64,000 bases of DNA from NCBI GenBank assembly GCA_965263345.1, contig CBDHHC010000004.1:248001-312000 (forward strand), read 5' to 3'. Position numbers and translations under genes: made by a program. The notes under the pieces are model-generated. The model saw nothing but the letters and a program-made list of their open reading frames with translations. It was not told the origin of the DNA and did not search any database. Below, in pieces: positions 53,703 to 63,596 of the stretch; positions within the stretch are counted from its first letter, which is position 1, and every line of letters begins with the position of its first letter. Source of the stretch: CBDHHC01 sp965263345 (GTDB lineage Bacteria > Pseudomonadota > Alphaproteobacteria > Rhizobiales > CBDHHC01).

Positions 53703-54605
53703 ATGAATATTGAATTAATAAATAAACTGACTTTAAGTGCTTTTTTTGTATTAAGTCTGGCTGGCTGTTCTCATGTAGCAATATCTCCAAAGTTATCTAA
53801 AATCAGTTTAGGTAATGATCCCATTATCAGTGCTCAAAAGCAAGATGAGGGGCTTAAAAAAGCCGTTGAATATTGGGGCAAAGAGTATAAAAGAGCACCA
53901 ACCAATGCGACCTATGCGTATAATTATGCAAATAATCTCATTGTTTCGAAACGCTCACAAGATGCATTTCGTGTTTTGGAACAAGCTCTCAGTCATAATC
54001 CCAATGATAAAAAACTTAATTCTGCATATGGTCGCCTGGCACTGCAACTTAATAAAGTTCAACTTGCAGAAAAAGTTCTAAAAAGAACTGACAATATAGA
54101 CCATCAAGACTGGAGAGTGTTATCTGCAAAAGGTACTCTTTTTGCCCGAAAAGGTGAATATGTTCAGGCACAAGATTTTTTTAGTCAAGCTCTTAAAATC
54201 TCACCTAATGAACCTTCGGTCATTAATAACCTAGCACTTAGTCATGCTTTAAGCGGTGCTCCACATAAGGCTGAGACTTTACTAAGAAAAGTGGTTGATC
54301 GTGGTCAATCTGATAACAAGATAAAACATAATTTAGCTTTGGTGCTTAGTTTGCAGGGAAAATTTGATGAGGCTAAGAAAATTTCAAAGACAGCAATGTC
54401 GCCCAAACAAGCTGAAGCAAATATTAAATATCTTCGCCAGATCGTTCAAAACCCAATACGAGAAAATAAGATTATTAAACCTGTGACCATAAAGGCATCC
54501 GCCTCGGCTGATGCGCTTCCACTTCCAATAAAAGGTACCCAAAAAATAAAAATAAATAAAAAAACTTCCAGTCATTCAAAAAAACAAAAATCGCCTAGTT
54601 TATAA
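53703..54605 (+). CDS. tadD: TadD-like TPR lipoprotein of the Flp pilus system
   Basis: 300 residues. Signal peptide ends in lipobox LAGC (Cys 22). Four or five tetratricopeptide repeats lie between about 55 and 235 (YAYNYANNLIVSKRSQDAF, INNLALSHALSGAPHKAE and similar). The C-terminal 50 residues are basic and low-complexity. TadD is an outer- or inner-membrane lipoprotein needed for Flp pilus assembly. It is convergent with tadC and lies next to the rest of the tad locus, which supports the name. Confidence 0.85.
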   Translation: MNIELINKLTLSAFFVLSLAGCSHVAISPKLSKISLGNDPIISAQKQDEGLKKAVEYWGKEYKRAPTNATYAYNYANNLIVSKRSQDAFRVLEQALSHNPNDKKLNSAYGRLALQLNKVQLAEKVLKRTDNIDHQDWRVLSAKGTLFARKGEYVQAQDFFSQALKISPNEPSVINNLALSHALSGAPHKAETLLRKVVDRGQSDNKIKHNLALVLSLQGKFDEAKKISKTAMSPKQAEANIKYLRQIVQNPIRENKIIKPVTIKASASADALPLPIKGTQKIKINKKTSSHSKKQKSPSL

Positions 54606-54619
54606 AAATTATTACACGT

Positions 54620-55588
54620 TTATTGAATTTCCATAACTTTTATTGCTGCTGGTCCCAAAATCACGATAAACAAAACAGGTAGGAAAAATAGAATCATAGG
54701 GACCGTTAATTTTGGTGGCAAAGCTGCTGCTTTTTTTTCTGCTTCAGCCATTCTTGTATCTCGGTTTTCCTGCGCCATTACTCTTAATGCTTGGCCTAAA
54801 GGTGTTCCATATTGTTCAGCTTGGACCAGACTCGTGACAACTGCTTTTACACCTGGTAATCCAGTGCGTAGGCCTAAGTTTTCGTAAGCCTGCCTTCGGC
54901 TTTGCAAATAAGATAATTCTGCCGTAGTGATACTAAGTTCTTCAGCAAGTTCAATAGATTGCACCCCTATTTCTTGTGCAACTTTTGCAAAAGCAGCTTC
55001 TGATGACATTCCAGATTGTACGCATATTAGAAGCAAGTCCAAAGCATCTGGGAAGGCTTGTTGTACTGACTTCTGACGTCTTTGTATAAGATTGGATAAG
55101 AAAATATTTGGTAAGAAAAAACCTAAATATGCAGCTCCCAGGCTGATTAAAAAACGAATTGTTTGTGAATGTCCATGATCACGAACAAAAAACAAATAGA
55201 CAAGCGCGCCGGAGAACAAGAGTAAAGGGAGCGCAATACGGAAAAATAAAAATGCCGTTACTGGACCTTGTCCTCGAAAGCCAGCCATTCGCATTTTATC
55301 TTTGAGATCCTTGCTTTCCAAGGCTTTTCGTAATTGCAGACTGTCAACAACCTTTTGCATATATCCTTTTGGTTTATTGCCTCGCAACCCTTTTTTAGAT
55401 TGGCCTACACCTAGTTCGGCAAGTCGTTGGTCTCTCATCTTTGCACGTTCATTTGCAACATATTTCATGCGGGATTTAAATTTATCACCCTCTAAATAAG
55501 GCATCAAAACTGTTATGATTGTTGCAAATGCTGCTAAGCCAGTGAGAATTGAGATGGTTATCTTCGGGTCATAAATAAAATCAATCAT
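54620..55588 (-). CDS. tadC: Tad/Flp pilus inner-membrane protein TadC
   Basis: 322 residues. Membrane segments at about 13-30, 110-150 and 285-315 surround a GspF/T2SF domain (about 170-300) with DLLLICVQSGMSSEAAFAKVA and VVTSLVQAEQYGTPLGQALRVMA (cores shown). With TadB it forms the platform engaging the TadA ATPase for pilin insertion. AGGAG lies before ATG 55588. Last gene of the leftward tad cluster. Confidence 0.94.
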   Translation of the reverse strand: MIDFIYDPKITISILTGLAAFATIITVLMPYLEGDKFKSRMKYVANERAKMRDQRLAELGVGQSKKGLRGNKPKGYMQKVVDSLQLRKALESKDLKDKMRMAGFRGQGPVTAFLFFRIALPLLLFSGALVYLFFVRDHGHSQTIRFLISLGAAYLGFFLPNIFLSNLIQRRQKSVQQAFPDALDLLLICVQSGMSSEAAFAKVAQEIGVQSIELAEELSITTAELSYLQSRRQAYENLGLRTGLPGVKAVVTSLVQAEQYGTPLGQALRVMAQENRDTRMAEAEKKAAALPPKLTVPMILFFLPVLFIVILGPAAIKVMEIQ

Positions 55589-55656
55589 CTCATGTCTCCT
55601 ATTACATTATGTATTTACAGTGTGCAAAGCTTTCAGACTTCACAAAACAGGTTAAA

Positions 55657-56637
55657 TTAATAATCAAAGTTGATCATTTTACGCATAACCAATACTCCAA
55701 TTGTCATCCATATGGCACTTCCTATGAGCATCACATGGCCTGTTTCATGTGTCCATAAAAGAGAGATATAGTCTGGTGTCGTGACATAGACGATAATCAT
55801 CACAGCAATGGGTAAGGCAGCGATGATAGCAGCGGATGATTTAGCTTCAGCACTAAAGGCTTGTATTTTTCCCCTTAGCTTTTTACGATCTCTCAATACA
55901 TTACTTAAATTACTTAAAGCTTCGGCCAGGTTGCCGCCTGACTGTTGTTGTATTGTAATTACGATTGCGAAAAAATTTACTTCTTCAAGAGGAATACGCT
56001 CATATAGTTTTTCCAAGGCTTGTGGAATCGTTACCCCGAGCCTTTGCTGTTCAACTATTTCAAAAAATTCACTTTTTACTGGTTCTTGGGTTTCTGCTGC
56101 AATAATTTTCAGACAATCATTTAGCGGTAACCCGGCCTTTACACCTCTAACAATAATATCAACAGCATTTGCGAATTCTTCTGTAAATTTCTTTTGCCTA
56201 CTTTTTGCAAGGTATGACAATAGCCATCTCGGGAAGCCTATACCAGCAGCTAATGCAGCTGCAGGTACGGCAAGAAGCGGAGCACCAGATAAGAGAACTG
56301 CGACAGCTGCGCATAAAGCAAGTAATGCTGATAATAAATAAAAATTTTGAATGCTTATTGATACCCCAGCCCGTTCAATTGCCATACGCAATGTCACTTT
56401 TGCTTTTGCTTTTTGTTTTTGCTCTAACTCATTTAGAGTATCTTGCACCTGTTTACGACGGGCTTGTGTATTATCAAATGATCTTGAAGATGAAATACTC
56501 TCCAAGCGCCCTCTGGCTGTTACAGATTTTAAGCGTTTTTCTGTTTTTTTCTCACCTGTTATGTATGGCAGGAACAGGACATATACTACCCCCCCTACAG
56601 CCAATGCACACATTACTGCTATTGCAATTTGAGACAT
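55657..56637 (-). CDS. tadB: Tad/Flp pilus inner-membrane protein TadB
   Basis: About 326 residues from ATG 56637, eight bases after the cpaF stop; the frame extends upstream but would overlap cpaF. N-terminal helix, then two more about 95-140, a T2SF domain (FANAVDIIVRGVKAGLPLND, VITIQQQSGGNLAEALSNLS) and C-terminal helices. Homologue and partner of TadC. Gene order cpaF-tadB-tadC is standard. Confidence 0.94.
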   Translation of the reverse strand: MSQIAIAVMCALAVGGVVYVLFLPYITGEKKTEKRLKSVTARGRLESISSSRSFDNTQARRKQVQDTLNELEQKQKAKAKVTLRMAIERAGVSISIQNFYLLSALLALCAAVAVLLSGAPLLAVPAAALAAGIGFPRWLLSYLAKSRQKKFTEEFANAVDIIVRGVKAGLPLNDCLKIIAAETQEPVKSEFFEIVEQQRLGVTIPQALEKLYERIPLEEVNFFAIVITIQQQSGGNLAEALSNLSNVLRDRKKLRGKIQAFSAEAKSSAAIIAALPIAVMIIVYVTTPDYISLLWTHETGHVMLIGSAIWMTIGVLVMRKMINFDY

Positions 56638-56644
56638 AAGAGGA

Positions 56645-58105
56645 TTAAGCAAAAGAACCTCCTTGTGCCATAGCTTCGTCTCCATTTCTTTCGGAGCGGG
56701 CAAGAGCCTCTGCTAGGCGTTTTTCTTCTCCATAATATCTTGCCCGATCCCAGAAATTTGGCCGCGCAATACCTGTTGACTGATGAGCGCCAATCAGTTT
56801 TCCATTCACGTCCTCGCCTACGATATCATAAACAAAGATGTCTTGTAGAGTGACGACGTCACCTTCCATTCCTAAAACTTCGGTGACATGTGTTATTTTA
56901 CGAGACCCATCTCTAAGACGAGCCGCTTGAATTATTACATCAACTGAGCCAACAATCATTTCACGTATTGTTTTTGATGGCAGAGCAAACCCTCCCATCA
57001 TGATCATACTTTCTACACGACTAATTGCTTCACGAGGGCTGTTCGCGTGTAATGTACCCATTGAACCATCATGGCCAGTGTTCATTGCCTGCAGTAAATC
57101 AAAAGCTTCCGGTCCACGAACCTCACCAACGATTATTCTTTCAGGTCTCATTCTCAAACAGTTTTTTACCAACTCCCGCATCGTAATTTCCCCTTCCCCT
57201 TCCAAGTTTGGGGGGCGAGTTTCTAATCGCACAACATGGGGTTGTTGCAGTTGAAGTTCGGCGGAGTCTTCGCAGGTAATAACCCTTTCATCCTTTTCGA
57301 TATATCCTGTCATACAATTCAATAGGGTGGTTTTACCTGAGCCGGTTCCTCCAGATATAAGAATATTACAACGACACCGGCCTATAATGCTTAATATTTC
57401 CTGGCCCTCAGGAGTTATTGAACCAAATTTTACGAGTTGGTCTAAAGTTAGTTTGTCTTTTTTAAATTTTCGAATCGTTAGTGCAGGACCATCGATTGCT
57501 AAAGGTGGGGCAATGACGTTAACTCGACTTCCATCTGGAAGGCGGGCGTCACATATTGGGCTCGATTCATCAACACGTCTTCCTACCTGGCTTACTATAC
57601 GCTGACAGATATTCATCAGTTGACTATTATCCGAAAAGTTTACAGCTGTCTTTTCGACCTTACCTGAGACTTCTATAAATGTTGTATGTGCCCCATTCAC
57701 CATGATATCAGCAATATCATCACGTGCGAGTAAAGGTTCTAGAGGACCATAACCAAGAACATCATTACATATATCTTCGAGCAGTTCTTCCTGCTCAGAA
57801 ATTGACATCACTACGCTTTTGATTGTGATGATTTCACTTACGATATCACGAATTTCTTCTCTCGCTGCTTCGGTATCAAGTGTCGCCAGCTGAGTTAAAT
57901 CAATTGTGTCTATCAGAGCATTAAAAACAGACGTTTTTACATCAAAATAATCTTCTGATCTTTTTGAATTTGTTGAAGGTTGTTCTGAAGCGGCTTCAGG
58001 TAAAACTTCTTTTGTTTCGTCAGATGGCGCTGTCTTTTCAACAACATCTGTCGTTTTTGGTTTATCACCTTTTGAAGTTTCATTTGAGGGTCTTTTCCCA
58101 AACAT
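56645..58105 (-). CDS. cpaF: Flp pilus assembly ATPase CpaF/TadA
   Basis: 486 residues. A Ser/Thr/Glu-rich N-terminus (about 1-60) precedes a T2SE ATPase domain. Walker A is ISGGTGSGKTTLLNC (about 245), the Asp box RMRPERIIVGEVRGPEAFDL (about 320) and the His box TGHDGSMGTLHANSP follow. It powers both extension and, in Caulobacter, retraction of the Flp pilus. Eleven bases after the cpaE stop. Confidence 0.97.
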   Translation of the reverse strand: MFGKRPSNETSKGDKPKTTDVVEKTAPSDETKEVLPEAASEQPSTNSKRSEDYFDVKTSVFNALIDTIDLTQLATLDTEAAREEIRDIVSEIITIKSVVMSISEQEELLEDICNDVLGYGPLEPLLARDDIADIMVNGAHTTFIEVSGKVEKTAVNFSDNSQLMNICQRIVSQVGRRVDESSPICDARLPDGSRVNVIAPPLAIDGPALTIRKFKKDKLTLDQLVKFGSITPEGQEILSIIGRCRCNILISGGTGSGKTTLLNCMTGYIEKDERVITCEDSAELQLQQPHVVRLETRPPNLEGEGEITMRELVKNCLRMRPERIIVGEVRGPEAFDLLQAMNTGHDGSMGTLHANSPREAISRVESMIMMGGFALPSKTIREMIVGSVDVIIQAARLRDGSRKITHVTEVLGMEGDVVTLQDIFVYDIVGEDVNGKLIGAHQSTGIARPNFWDRARYYGEEKRLAEALARSERNGDEAMAQGGSFA

Positions 58106-58116
58106 TATTAATTACC

Positions 58117-59445
58117 TTATCCACCTGCTTTGCTCAAATTTAATTTTGTCAGCAATGGTCCAAGTAAAGAATTCTTGTTTTCTTTTTTCTGCTCAGCTTT
58201 ATTCGTTAGGAGAAAAGCTAGAGAACGAAACTGCTCGGTTGCTTTTGATTTTCCGGATATTTCTTGTATCATTTGACCATTATTAGCCGCTCTGCCAAAA
58301 AGTTCTGCATCAAAATCAATGATAATTGAGGGTTCTATCTCAACTGCTTGAGCAAAGTCTTTAATTGAAATTTCTGGCCTTTTCGGCACATTTACTTGGT
58401 TAATAGCAAGCCATGGCAGACGATCATTGTTCCGTGTATTTTTTAAAATATCGACAAGATTCTTAGTGTTTCTCAGGCTCGCTAAATCTGGTGTAGAGGT
58501 AATCACAATTTCATCGGCCTGCACAAGTATATGTTTTGTCCAACTGGTCCACATATGAGGCACATCAACCATAACGTAGGGAACATTTTGTCGAACCACA
58601 TCCATTACAAGACTGTAAGAGTTAACATCAATATCATATTCTTTTTCGAGTGTACCTGGAGCCGAAAATAAACTTAAATGCTCGGAACATTTTGACAATA
58701 ATCTGTCCAATAGAACTTCATCCAGACGCTCTGGTGCCGCTAAAGCATCAAATACTCCTTGCAATGGGTCTTGATTAAAATCTAAACCAGCGGTTCCAAA
58801 GGGTAAGTCCATATCAGCAATTATAACATCTGCTTTTAATTCTTCAGTAATCATCCATGCTGTGTTGTGACAGATAGAGCTGGAACCCGCCCCACCTTTT
58901 GCACCAATGAATGCAATGATATGTCCAACTGGATCAGCTTCTGGGTCATTGTAGAAATTAGAAATGGATTCCATTACCTGGATTGGTGTAATTGGATTCA
59001 CCAGGTACTCGCTGACACCAAGCCTAAGTAACTCACGATATAATACGATATCATTTATTTTACCGATGATGATTACTTTCGTTCCCAAGTCACAAACATC
59101 AGCCAGCTTATCAAGTTGCTTTAATAAACTTGAACGTTCTTCCAAAGTTTCTATGATAATCAAATTAGGTGTTGGCGCATTCTCATAAAATGCCAAAGCG
59201 GCCTTTAAACCACCCAATTGAACATTCATATGTGCTTTTGATAATCTTCTATCATCAGCTACATTCTGCAATATATTTGCAGTTTCCTGCTCATCGCAAA
59301 AAGCCTGAATAGAGATTCTTGGTATTGGCCGAGCACGCAATTTTTGTTCGTCAGAAGACATTTCAGCCTTTGACCCATTTTCTTCACCCAAATCGGCATC
59401 GGTTATATTTTCACTATCGTTCTTCGTAAGAATGTTATTCATCAT
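58117..59445 (-). CDS. cpaE: Flp pilus positioning protein CpaE/TadZ
   Basis: 442 residues. The N-terminal 60 residues are disordered and acidic, followed by an atypical receiver-like domain (about 65-175) and a ParA/MinD-type ATPase domain (about 190-420). The P-loop is degenerate: GAKGGAGSSSICHN lacks the lysine-threonine pair of KGGxGKT, as is usual for CpaE/TadZ. ADMDLPFGTAG holds the Walker A' aspartate. TadZ marks the pole and localises the pilus machinery. Overlaps cpaD by four bases. Confidence 0.93.
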   Translation of the reverse strand: MMNNILTKNDSENITDADLGEENGSKAEMSSDEQKLRARPIPRISIQAFCDEQETANILQNVADDRRLSKAHMNVQLGGLKAALAFYENAPTPNLIIIETLEERSSLLKQLDKLADVCDLGTKVIIIGKINDIVLYRELLRLGVSEYLVNPITPIQVMESISNFYNDPEADPVGHIIAFIGAKGGAGSSSICHNTAWMITEELKADVIIADMDLPFGTAGLDFNQDPLQGVFDALAAPERLDEVLLDRLLSKCSEHLSLFSAPGTLEKEYDIDVNSYSLVMDVVRQNVPYVMVDVPHMWTSWTKHILVQADEIVITSTPDLASLRNTKNLVDILKNTRNNDRLPWLAINQVNVPKRPEISIKDFAQAVEIEPSIIIDFDAELFGRAANNGQMIQEISGKSKATEQFRSLAFLLTNKAEQKKENKNSLLGPLLTKLNLSKAGG

Positions 59446-60176
59446 TCCTTAGCCACATCGCTAACTGTTCCTTTTTCTTGACTATCACGATCAGAAACAG
59501 TGGTTTCACCTTTAACATATTTATCCCATACAACATCTCTTCGTTCGCTTGAACGCGGTGTAGTACGTCTTGGTCCCAGAAGGTCTCCAGGATTCTCAAT
59601 CATTGCTGCAAGATTTTGTTGTTGCGCACATCCAAAATTTGGATAATTTAAATTCTGTGGGTTATTACTTAGGTTTTCAGACCAATCACCACACTTAGCC
59701 GTATGAGCAGTATATCTTCCATAAGCTATTTTTATTGAAGGTAATGTATTGTCAGATGCTCGGTATGATTTGAAAGCTACATATCCTGGAGCAATATTGT
59801 ATTTCTCAAATTGCCTTTTAATGTCTCCTATTACATTAAAGACAGATGTCTCATTTACCCCCTCTCTCGGGCTTGAAACATGCAACTTACTGTTACCTTG
59901 TTTTAAATAATGTTTTAGAAAATGGCGCAGATTATTTTTTTGTGCATTTGTTAAACCATTTGCACCCTGGTGCACGTCTAACTCTATATCAATAACATTT
60001 TTTCTAATATGTATAGGATGCCGATCCTCATTACTTATAGGGATCCATTTAACATCTTTTTCATGATGCTGATAACAACCAGAAACCATAGTTACTAGAA
60101 AAAGTAATGTGCTGAATATGCCTATGTTTCGAGCCACTCGATATTTATCCTGTGATTTTATAGTTCCATTGACCAT
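59442..60176 (-). CDS. cpaD: Flp pilus assembly lipoprotein CpaD
   Basis: 244 residues. Signal peptide with lipobox VSGC (Cys 34). The CpaD family region includes HPIHIRKNVIDIELDV and, near 175-200, the CGDWSENLSNNPQNLNYPNFG-type conserved stretch followed by CAQQQNLAAMIENPGDLL. A Pro/Arg-rich tail follows. Works with the CpaC secretin in the outer membrane. ATG overlap with cpaE (four bases) suggests coupling. Confidence 0.93.
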   Translation of the reverse strand: MVNGTIKSQDKYRVARNIGIFSTLLFLVTMVSGCYQHHEKDVKWIPISNEDRHPIHIRKNVIDIELDVHQGANGLTNAQKNNLRHFLKHYLKQGNSKLHVSSPREGVNETSVFNVIGDIKRQFEKYNIAPGYVAFKSYRASDNTLPSIKIAYGRYTAHTAKCGDWSENLSNNPQNLNYPNFGCAQQQNLAAMIENPGDLLGPRRTTPRSSERRDVVWDKYVKGETTVSDRDSQEKGTVSDVAKE

Positions 60177-60195
60177 TTTTTGCCTCTACCCATTT

Positions 60196-61689
60196 TTATT
60201 TTACAATAAAACCATAATCGCCTTTGTAATCCCCAATAGGGACTGCATCTTCTTCTCTTCCATATACTTTATTCAACTGACCAAAGAAGTTTGCATGCCC
60301 ATCATCGGCTGGTGCAAAACCACCATCCGGCCTTGCCAATTCCTGACGAGATGTGGGTTTCACTATGTACGGAGTAACAATGATAACGAGTTCACTTTCT
60401 TTCTTCTGATAATCCCTGCTTCGGAAAAGAGTCCCTAAAACTGGAACCTGTTTTAAGCCAGGTACACCATCAATATTTTGCTTGGTTTCATCTGATAAAA
60501 GTCCTGCAATTACAAATGCTCCACCGCTTGGCAACTCGACTGTTGTTTCCGCTCGCCTGACTTTGAGTGCAGGAATTGAAAATGAGGATAGTTGTACAGC
60601 GCCTTCTGAACTTAATTCACTTACTTCTGTTGAAACCTTTAAACTGATACGGCCTTGAGAAATCACTAGAGGTGTAAAAGATAAGCCAACACCGAATGGT
60701 TTAAATTCGACAGAAATTTTTCCATCTTCTTCTGAAATTGGTACCGGAAACTCACCGCCTGCTAGAAATTTTGATGCTTCTCCAGATATCGCTGTTAAGT
60801 TTGGTTCTGCCAATGTCCTTAATAGATTTTTTCGCTCCAAGGCTTCTAAGGTCAAAGCTAGACAATTTAAAGCAGCTCCAGATGCAATAGAGGGTACCAG
60901 TGTGGCACTTGACCCAGGCAAGGTACAAGACCCAGGATTAGGACCTATAATTCCTGATAAAAATGAATTTGTTCCTGTCTGACTTGTTAAAGGAAAAACA
61001 TTATTACTGGCATAATTTATACTTCGGTTCCCTGCCGCTCCACCATTCCAGTTTACACCTAACCTTTTGATAGTCTCACGGTTGATCTCTGCAACAGTTA
61101 CTTTAAGCATCACCTGCTCTTTTGAGGTCACTGATAGCATGTTCAGAACTTTGTCTTTGTCTGTTACAAAGCGAGCGGCAATATCTGTTGCTCTTGATGC
61201 GTCCGAGGGGTTCGCAACATTTCCAGTTAGAATGATATTTTCATTTATCATCTCAGCTTGAATTTTTGAGCCTGGAATAATGCGGTGTAACATTCCTAAA
61301 AGACTGGTCAGGTCTTTTTCAACGCTAATATCAACCGTCAATATTTGATTGCCATCTTTATCAAAAATAAAAGCATTTGCCTGACCTACTTTTAATCCAA
61401 TTATATAAGCCCTGCGTGATGTATGCATAACAGCATCAAGAACTTTTGGGCTAGACACTAGAACATCACGAACATCTCTTGGCAGTTCAATCATAACAGA
61501 TTTATTTAGGCCTATCACAATTGACTTTTGTATTGGAAAAGTTTCTTGCTCTGATATTTTAATCAAAGATTTATTTAATATTCGCTTATTATTTGGTAGT
61601 TTGTCGGCAAAACATTGACCTAATGGGGCCAGTGCAATGAGTGTTGCAAGCCAAACTATATTGTGCAAACTTTTTAGAATATTTCGCAT
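60196..61689 (-). CDS. cpaC: Flp pilus secretin CpaC/RcpA
   Basis: 497 residues with signal peptide (about 1-28). An N-terminal pilus-formation domain (VSSPKVLDAVMHTSRRAYI), a BON-like domain (about 130-185) and a secretin domain ending in VPGLKQVPVLGTLFRSRDYQ with the closing ELVIIVTPYIVKP motif. Forms the outer-membrane channel of the pilus. The last 50 residues are periplasmic or surface tail. Confidence 0.96.
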   Translation of the reverse strand: MRNILKSLHNIVWLATLIALAPLGQCFADKLPNNKRILNKSLIKISEQETFPIQKSIVIGLNKSVMIELPRDVRDVLVSSPKVLDAVMHTSRRAYIIGLKVGQANAFIFDKDGNQILTVDISVEKDLTSLLGMLHRIIPGSKIQAEMINENIILTGNVANPSDASRATDIAARFVTDKDKVLNMLSVTSKEQVMLKVTVAEINRETIKRLGVNWNGGAAGNRSINYASNNVFPLTSQTGTNSFLSGIIGPNPGSCTLPGSSATLVPSIASGAALNCLALTLEALERKNLLRTLAEPNLTAISGEASKFLAGGEFPVPISEEDGKISVEFKPFGVGLSFTPLVISQGRISLKVSTEVSELSSEGAVQLSSFSIPALKVRRAETTVELPSGGAFVIAGLLSDETKQNIDGVPGLKQVPVLGTLFRSRDYQKKESELVIIVTPYIVKPTSRQELARPDGGFAPADDGHANFFGQLNKVYGREEDAVPIGDYKGDYGFIVK

Positions 61690-61741
61690 ACTGTGCCCTT
61701 AATTACTTTTTTTCTTAGCATTCATATGTTGAGGTCTCATA

Positions 61742-62545
61742 TTAATTCACCCCATATGCCCTAGAGGGTGTTCCATATTTCAGCATTTTAATTGAGCCTG
61801 AATTTTGCTCTCCAAAAGCGCTTTTGTTTGTTTCAGGACCATTTCTTTTATTGGGTCTTAAATCAGCCAGGCTTCTTAAAGATAATGAAATATCTCCCAT
61901 GGAATCTGCCATTGATAACATTTCAGCTTGAGATGGTGACAGCTCGAGTGTTGCTGTCCGACCTGAAGCAACATTTTTTCCCTGCTTGGTTTCGATTGTT
62001 TGTCCAATCGCTAAAACCCTTACATTTTTTAAGATTGTATCACTTATGTGGTTTTCGCTATTTCTTGCGCGCGTTCGATATGTTACGAGAACATCCACGC
62101 GGTCATTGGGCAGGATAAAGCCACCAGCTACAGTCTTCTCTTTTATTTCAACTGAAATGGCACGCATGCCTGCACTTAAAATTGCAGCCATTACTCCGCC
62201 TTCATTTGCTTTAATGAGCTTTTCTTTTTTTATTGGCTCACCTGATAGAAAGGGTGCTCGTGCAATTGCGCCGGAAAATTTCTTAACAGCTTTGGGTTGT
62301 CTATCAATACTTATGAAACCTCTAGCGACCATTCCTTTTGGCCACTCCTGCCATTTAAAATCTTTTCTTGTTACAATATCGCCTAGTCTGATCTCACGAT
62401 TAGCAACCAGGACTTTTGTGACATCCACACGCTTTTCAACGTGTACAACTTTATTGGGCTGAGGAAGCAGACCTCGTGACAGAAATGCAGCACCGCCCGC
62501 AGCAAGAAAGGCAATCAGAAGAACAATTAATCGCGCACTTTTCAT
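61742..62545 (-). CDS. cpaB: Flp pilus assembly protein CpaB/RcpC
   Basis: About 267 residues from ATG 62545 (GAGG nine bases upstream; a TTG at 62554 is in frame). An N-terminal membrane anchor (about 5-25) is followed by an SAF domain (VLVANREIRLGDIVTRKDFKW) and the RcpC/CpaB region with RAISVEIKEKTVAGGFILPNDRVDVL. SAF domains are carbohydrate-binding, and CpaB may anchor the apparatus to murein. Precedes cpaC by 52 bases. Confidence 0.93.
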   Translation of the reverse strand: MKSARLIVLLIAFLAAGGAAFLSRGLLPQPNKVVHVEKRVDVTKVLVANREIRLGDIVTRKDFKWQEWPKGMVARGFISIDRQPKAVKKFSGAIARAPFLSGEPIKKEKLIKANEGGVMAAILSAGMRAISVEIKEKTVAGGFILPNDRVDVLVTYRTRARNSENHISDTILKNVRVLAIGQTIETKQGKNVASGRTATLELSPSQAEMLSMADSMGDISLSLRSLADLRPNKRNGPETNKSAFGEQNSGSIKMLKYGTPSRAYGVN

Positions 62546-62793
62546 AAACGCCAAGCCTCTTAATAGAGTGGATAAATTTTAAGCCACCAAAAACTTAGAC
62601 ACGATTAGTCATGTGCCTTGACAGCTATAATCATTACAAATGAACGCTATAATGTACTGGAAACTCATACTGAATTCTGAACAAAAACAGTGTAATTACT
62701 ATTTTTATACATATGATTTACTTAAGCATTAATTAATTCAGAAAAATACAACATAATAAAAAAATATAAAATGAAGTATATATCTATTATATA

Positions 62794-63300
62794 CTACATA
62801 TTTATATATGTCATCCATTCTGTATTTGGATACACAATCAGTGCTGCTGCCCCGAGGGCAACTCCATAAGGAATTCCACTATTTAAATTGTGCAATCTCA
62901 ATGCCCAATTTTCTTTGGCTAAGAAAATAGGTAAGGGCATTTTTCTCAACATAAGTATTGCAATTGTAAGAATTCCTCCGAGAAATGAGGCAATAATTGC
63001 GAATGTCAGAAGGTGTTCAAACCCCAGCCAAAGTGCGGCTGCTGCAAAAATCTTTGCGTCACCTCCACCAATCCAGCCTTGTGAGAATAGTATCATGCCC
63101 AGAACAAGCATTAATAAGCCTGCACAAATATGTGCTGCTATGTCATAAATCTCAAATCCTATTAGTGGACTTAATACTAAAAACGCGATTACAAGGAAAA
63201 GGCTAATTCGATTCGGAATTGTCATGGTGAATAAATCCATGGAGGCTGCAAAACACATCGCAGCGGGAAAGCAAAACATCAAGGCAAATTCCAAAATCAT
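62794..63300 (-). CDS. cpaA: Prepilin peptidase CpaA/TadV
   Basis: 168 residues, six membrane segments; single-domain type without the methylase extension. The two aspartates of type IV prepilin peptidases are in SMDLFTMTIPNR (about 20-31) and WIGGGDAKIFAA (about 75). It cleaves the Flp pilin leader at the Gly/Ala junction. Lies between flp and cpaB; a terminator separates it from flp, so most of the operon depends on read-through or its own promoter. Confidence 0.95.
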   Translation of the reverse strand: MILEFALMFCFPAAMCFAASMDLFTMTIPNRISLFLVIAFLVLSPLIGFEIYDIAAHICAGLLMLVLGMILFSQGWIGGGDAKIFAAAALWLGFEHLLTFAIIASFLGGILTIAILMLRKMPLPIFLAKENWALRLHNLNSGIPYGVALGAAALIVYPNTEWMTYINM

Positions 63301-63346
63301 AATTCAATAGTCCAAGAATTCTTGTCCTTCTGTATGAAGAGAGTAT

Positions 63347-63375
63347 AAAAAAAGCCGTCCGTAAAAAACGGACGG
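63347..63375 (-). terminator. Rho-independent terminator after flp
   Basis: Leftward, CCGTCCG and CGGACGG pair perfectly around a seven-base loop (63355-63375), followed by a run of seven Ts. It separates pilin from the assembly genes and would give high pilin and low machinery expression. Confidence 0.88.
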
Positions 63376-63428
63376 TAATTGATCAGAGAGATTTGAAACC
63401 TATCAAACTCATGCTTTATGTCATGAAC

Positions 63429-63596
63429 TTACTTGGCAAGCTCAGTTTTAATTGTTGTAAACTCTGTATTTAACTGCGTACCAACTTCACCAACAACAAC
63501 AATGATAGCCACTGAAATTCCTGCAGCAATCAAACCATATTCAATTGCTGTTGCACCTGATTCATCATTAATAAAACGCTTTAGTAGATTTTTCAT
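63429..63596 (-). CDS. flp: Flp/Fap-type pilin
   Basis: 55 residues, a typical Flp pilin. The leader is MKNLLKRFINDESG and cleavage is expected before ATAIEYGLIAAG, with Glu at +5 and the hallmark EY pair. A hydrophobic helix (about 20-37) follows. GGGAG lies seven bases before ATG 63596. Major subunit of the Flp pilus made by the adjacent cpa/tad genes. Confidence 0.97.
   Translation of the reverse strand: MKNLLKRFINDESGATAIEYGLIAAGISVAIIVVVGEVGTQLNTEFTTIKTELAK

Noticed and set aside
55808..56341. 177-residue frame on the plus strand
   Set aside because: Antisense within tadB, which has clear family motifs; treated as a shadow frame.
61986..62462. 158-residue frame on the plus strand
   Set aside because: Antisense within cpaB, no ribosome binding site or recognisable motif.
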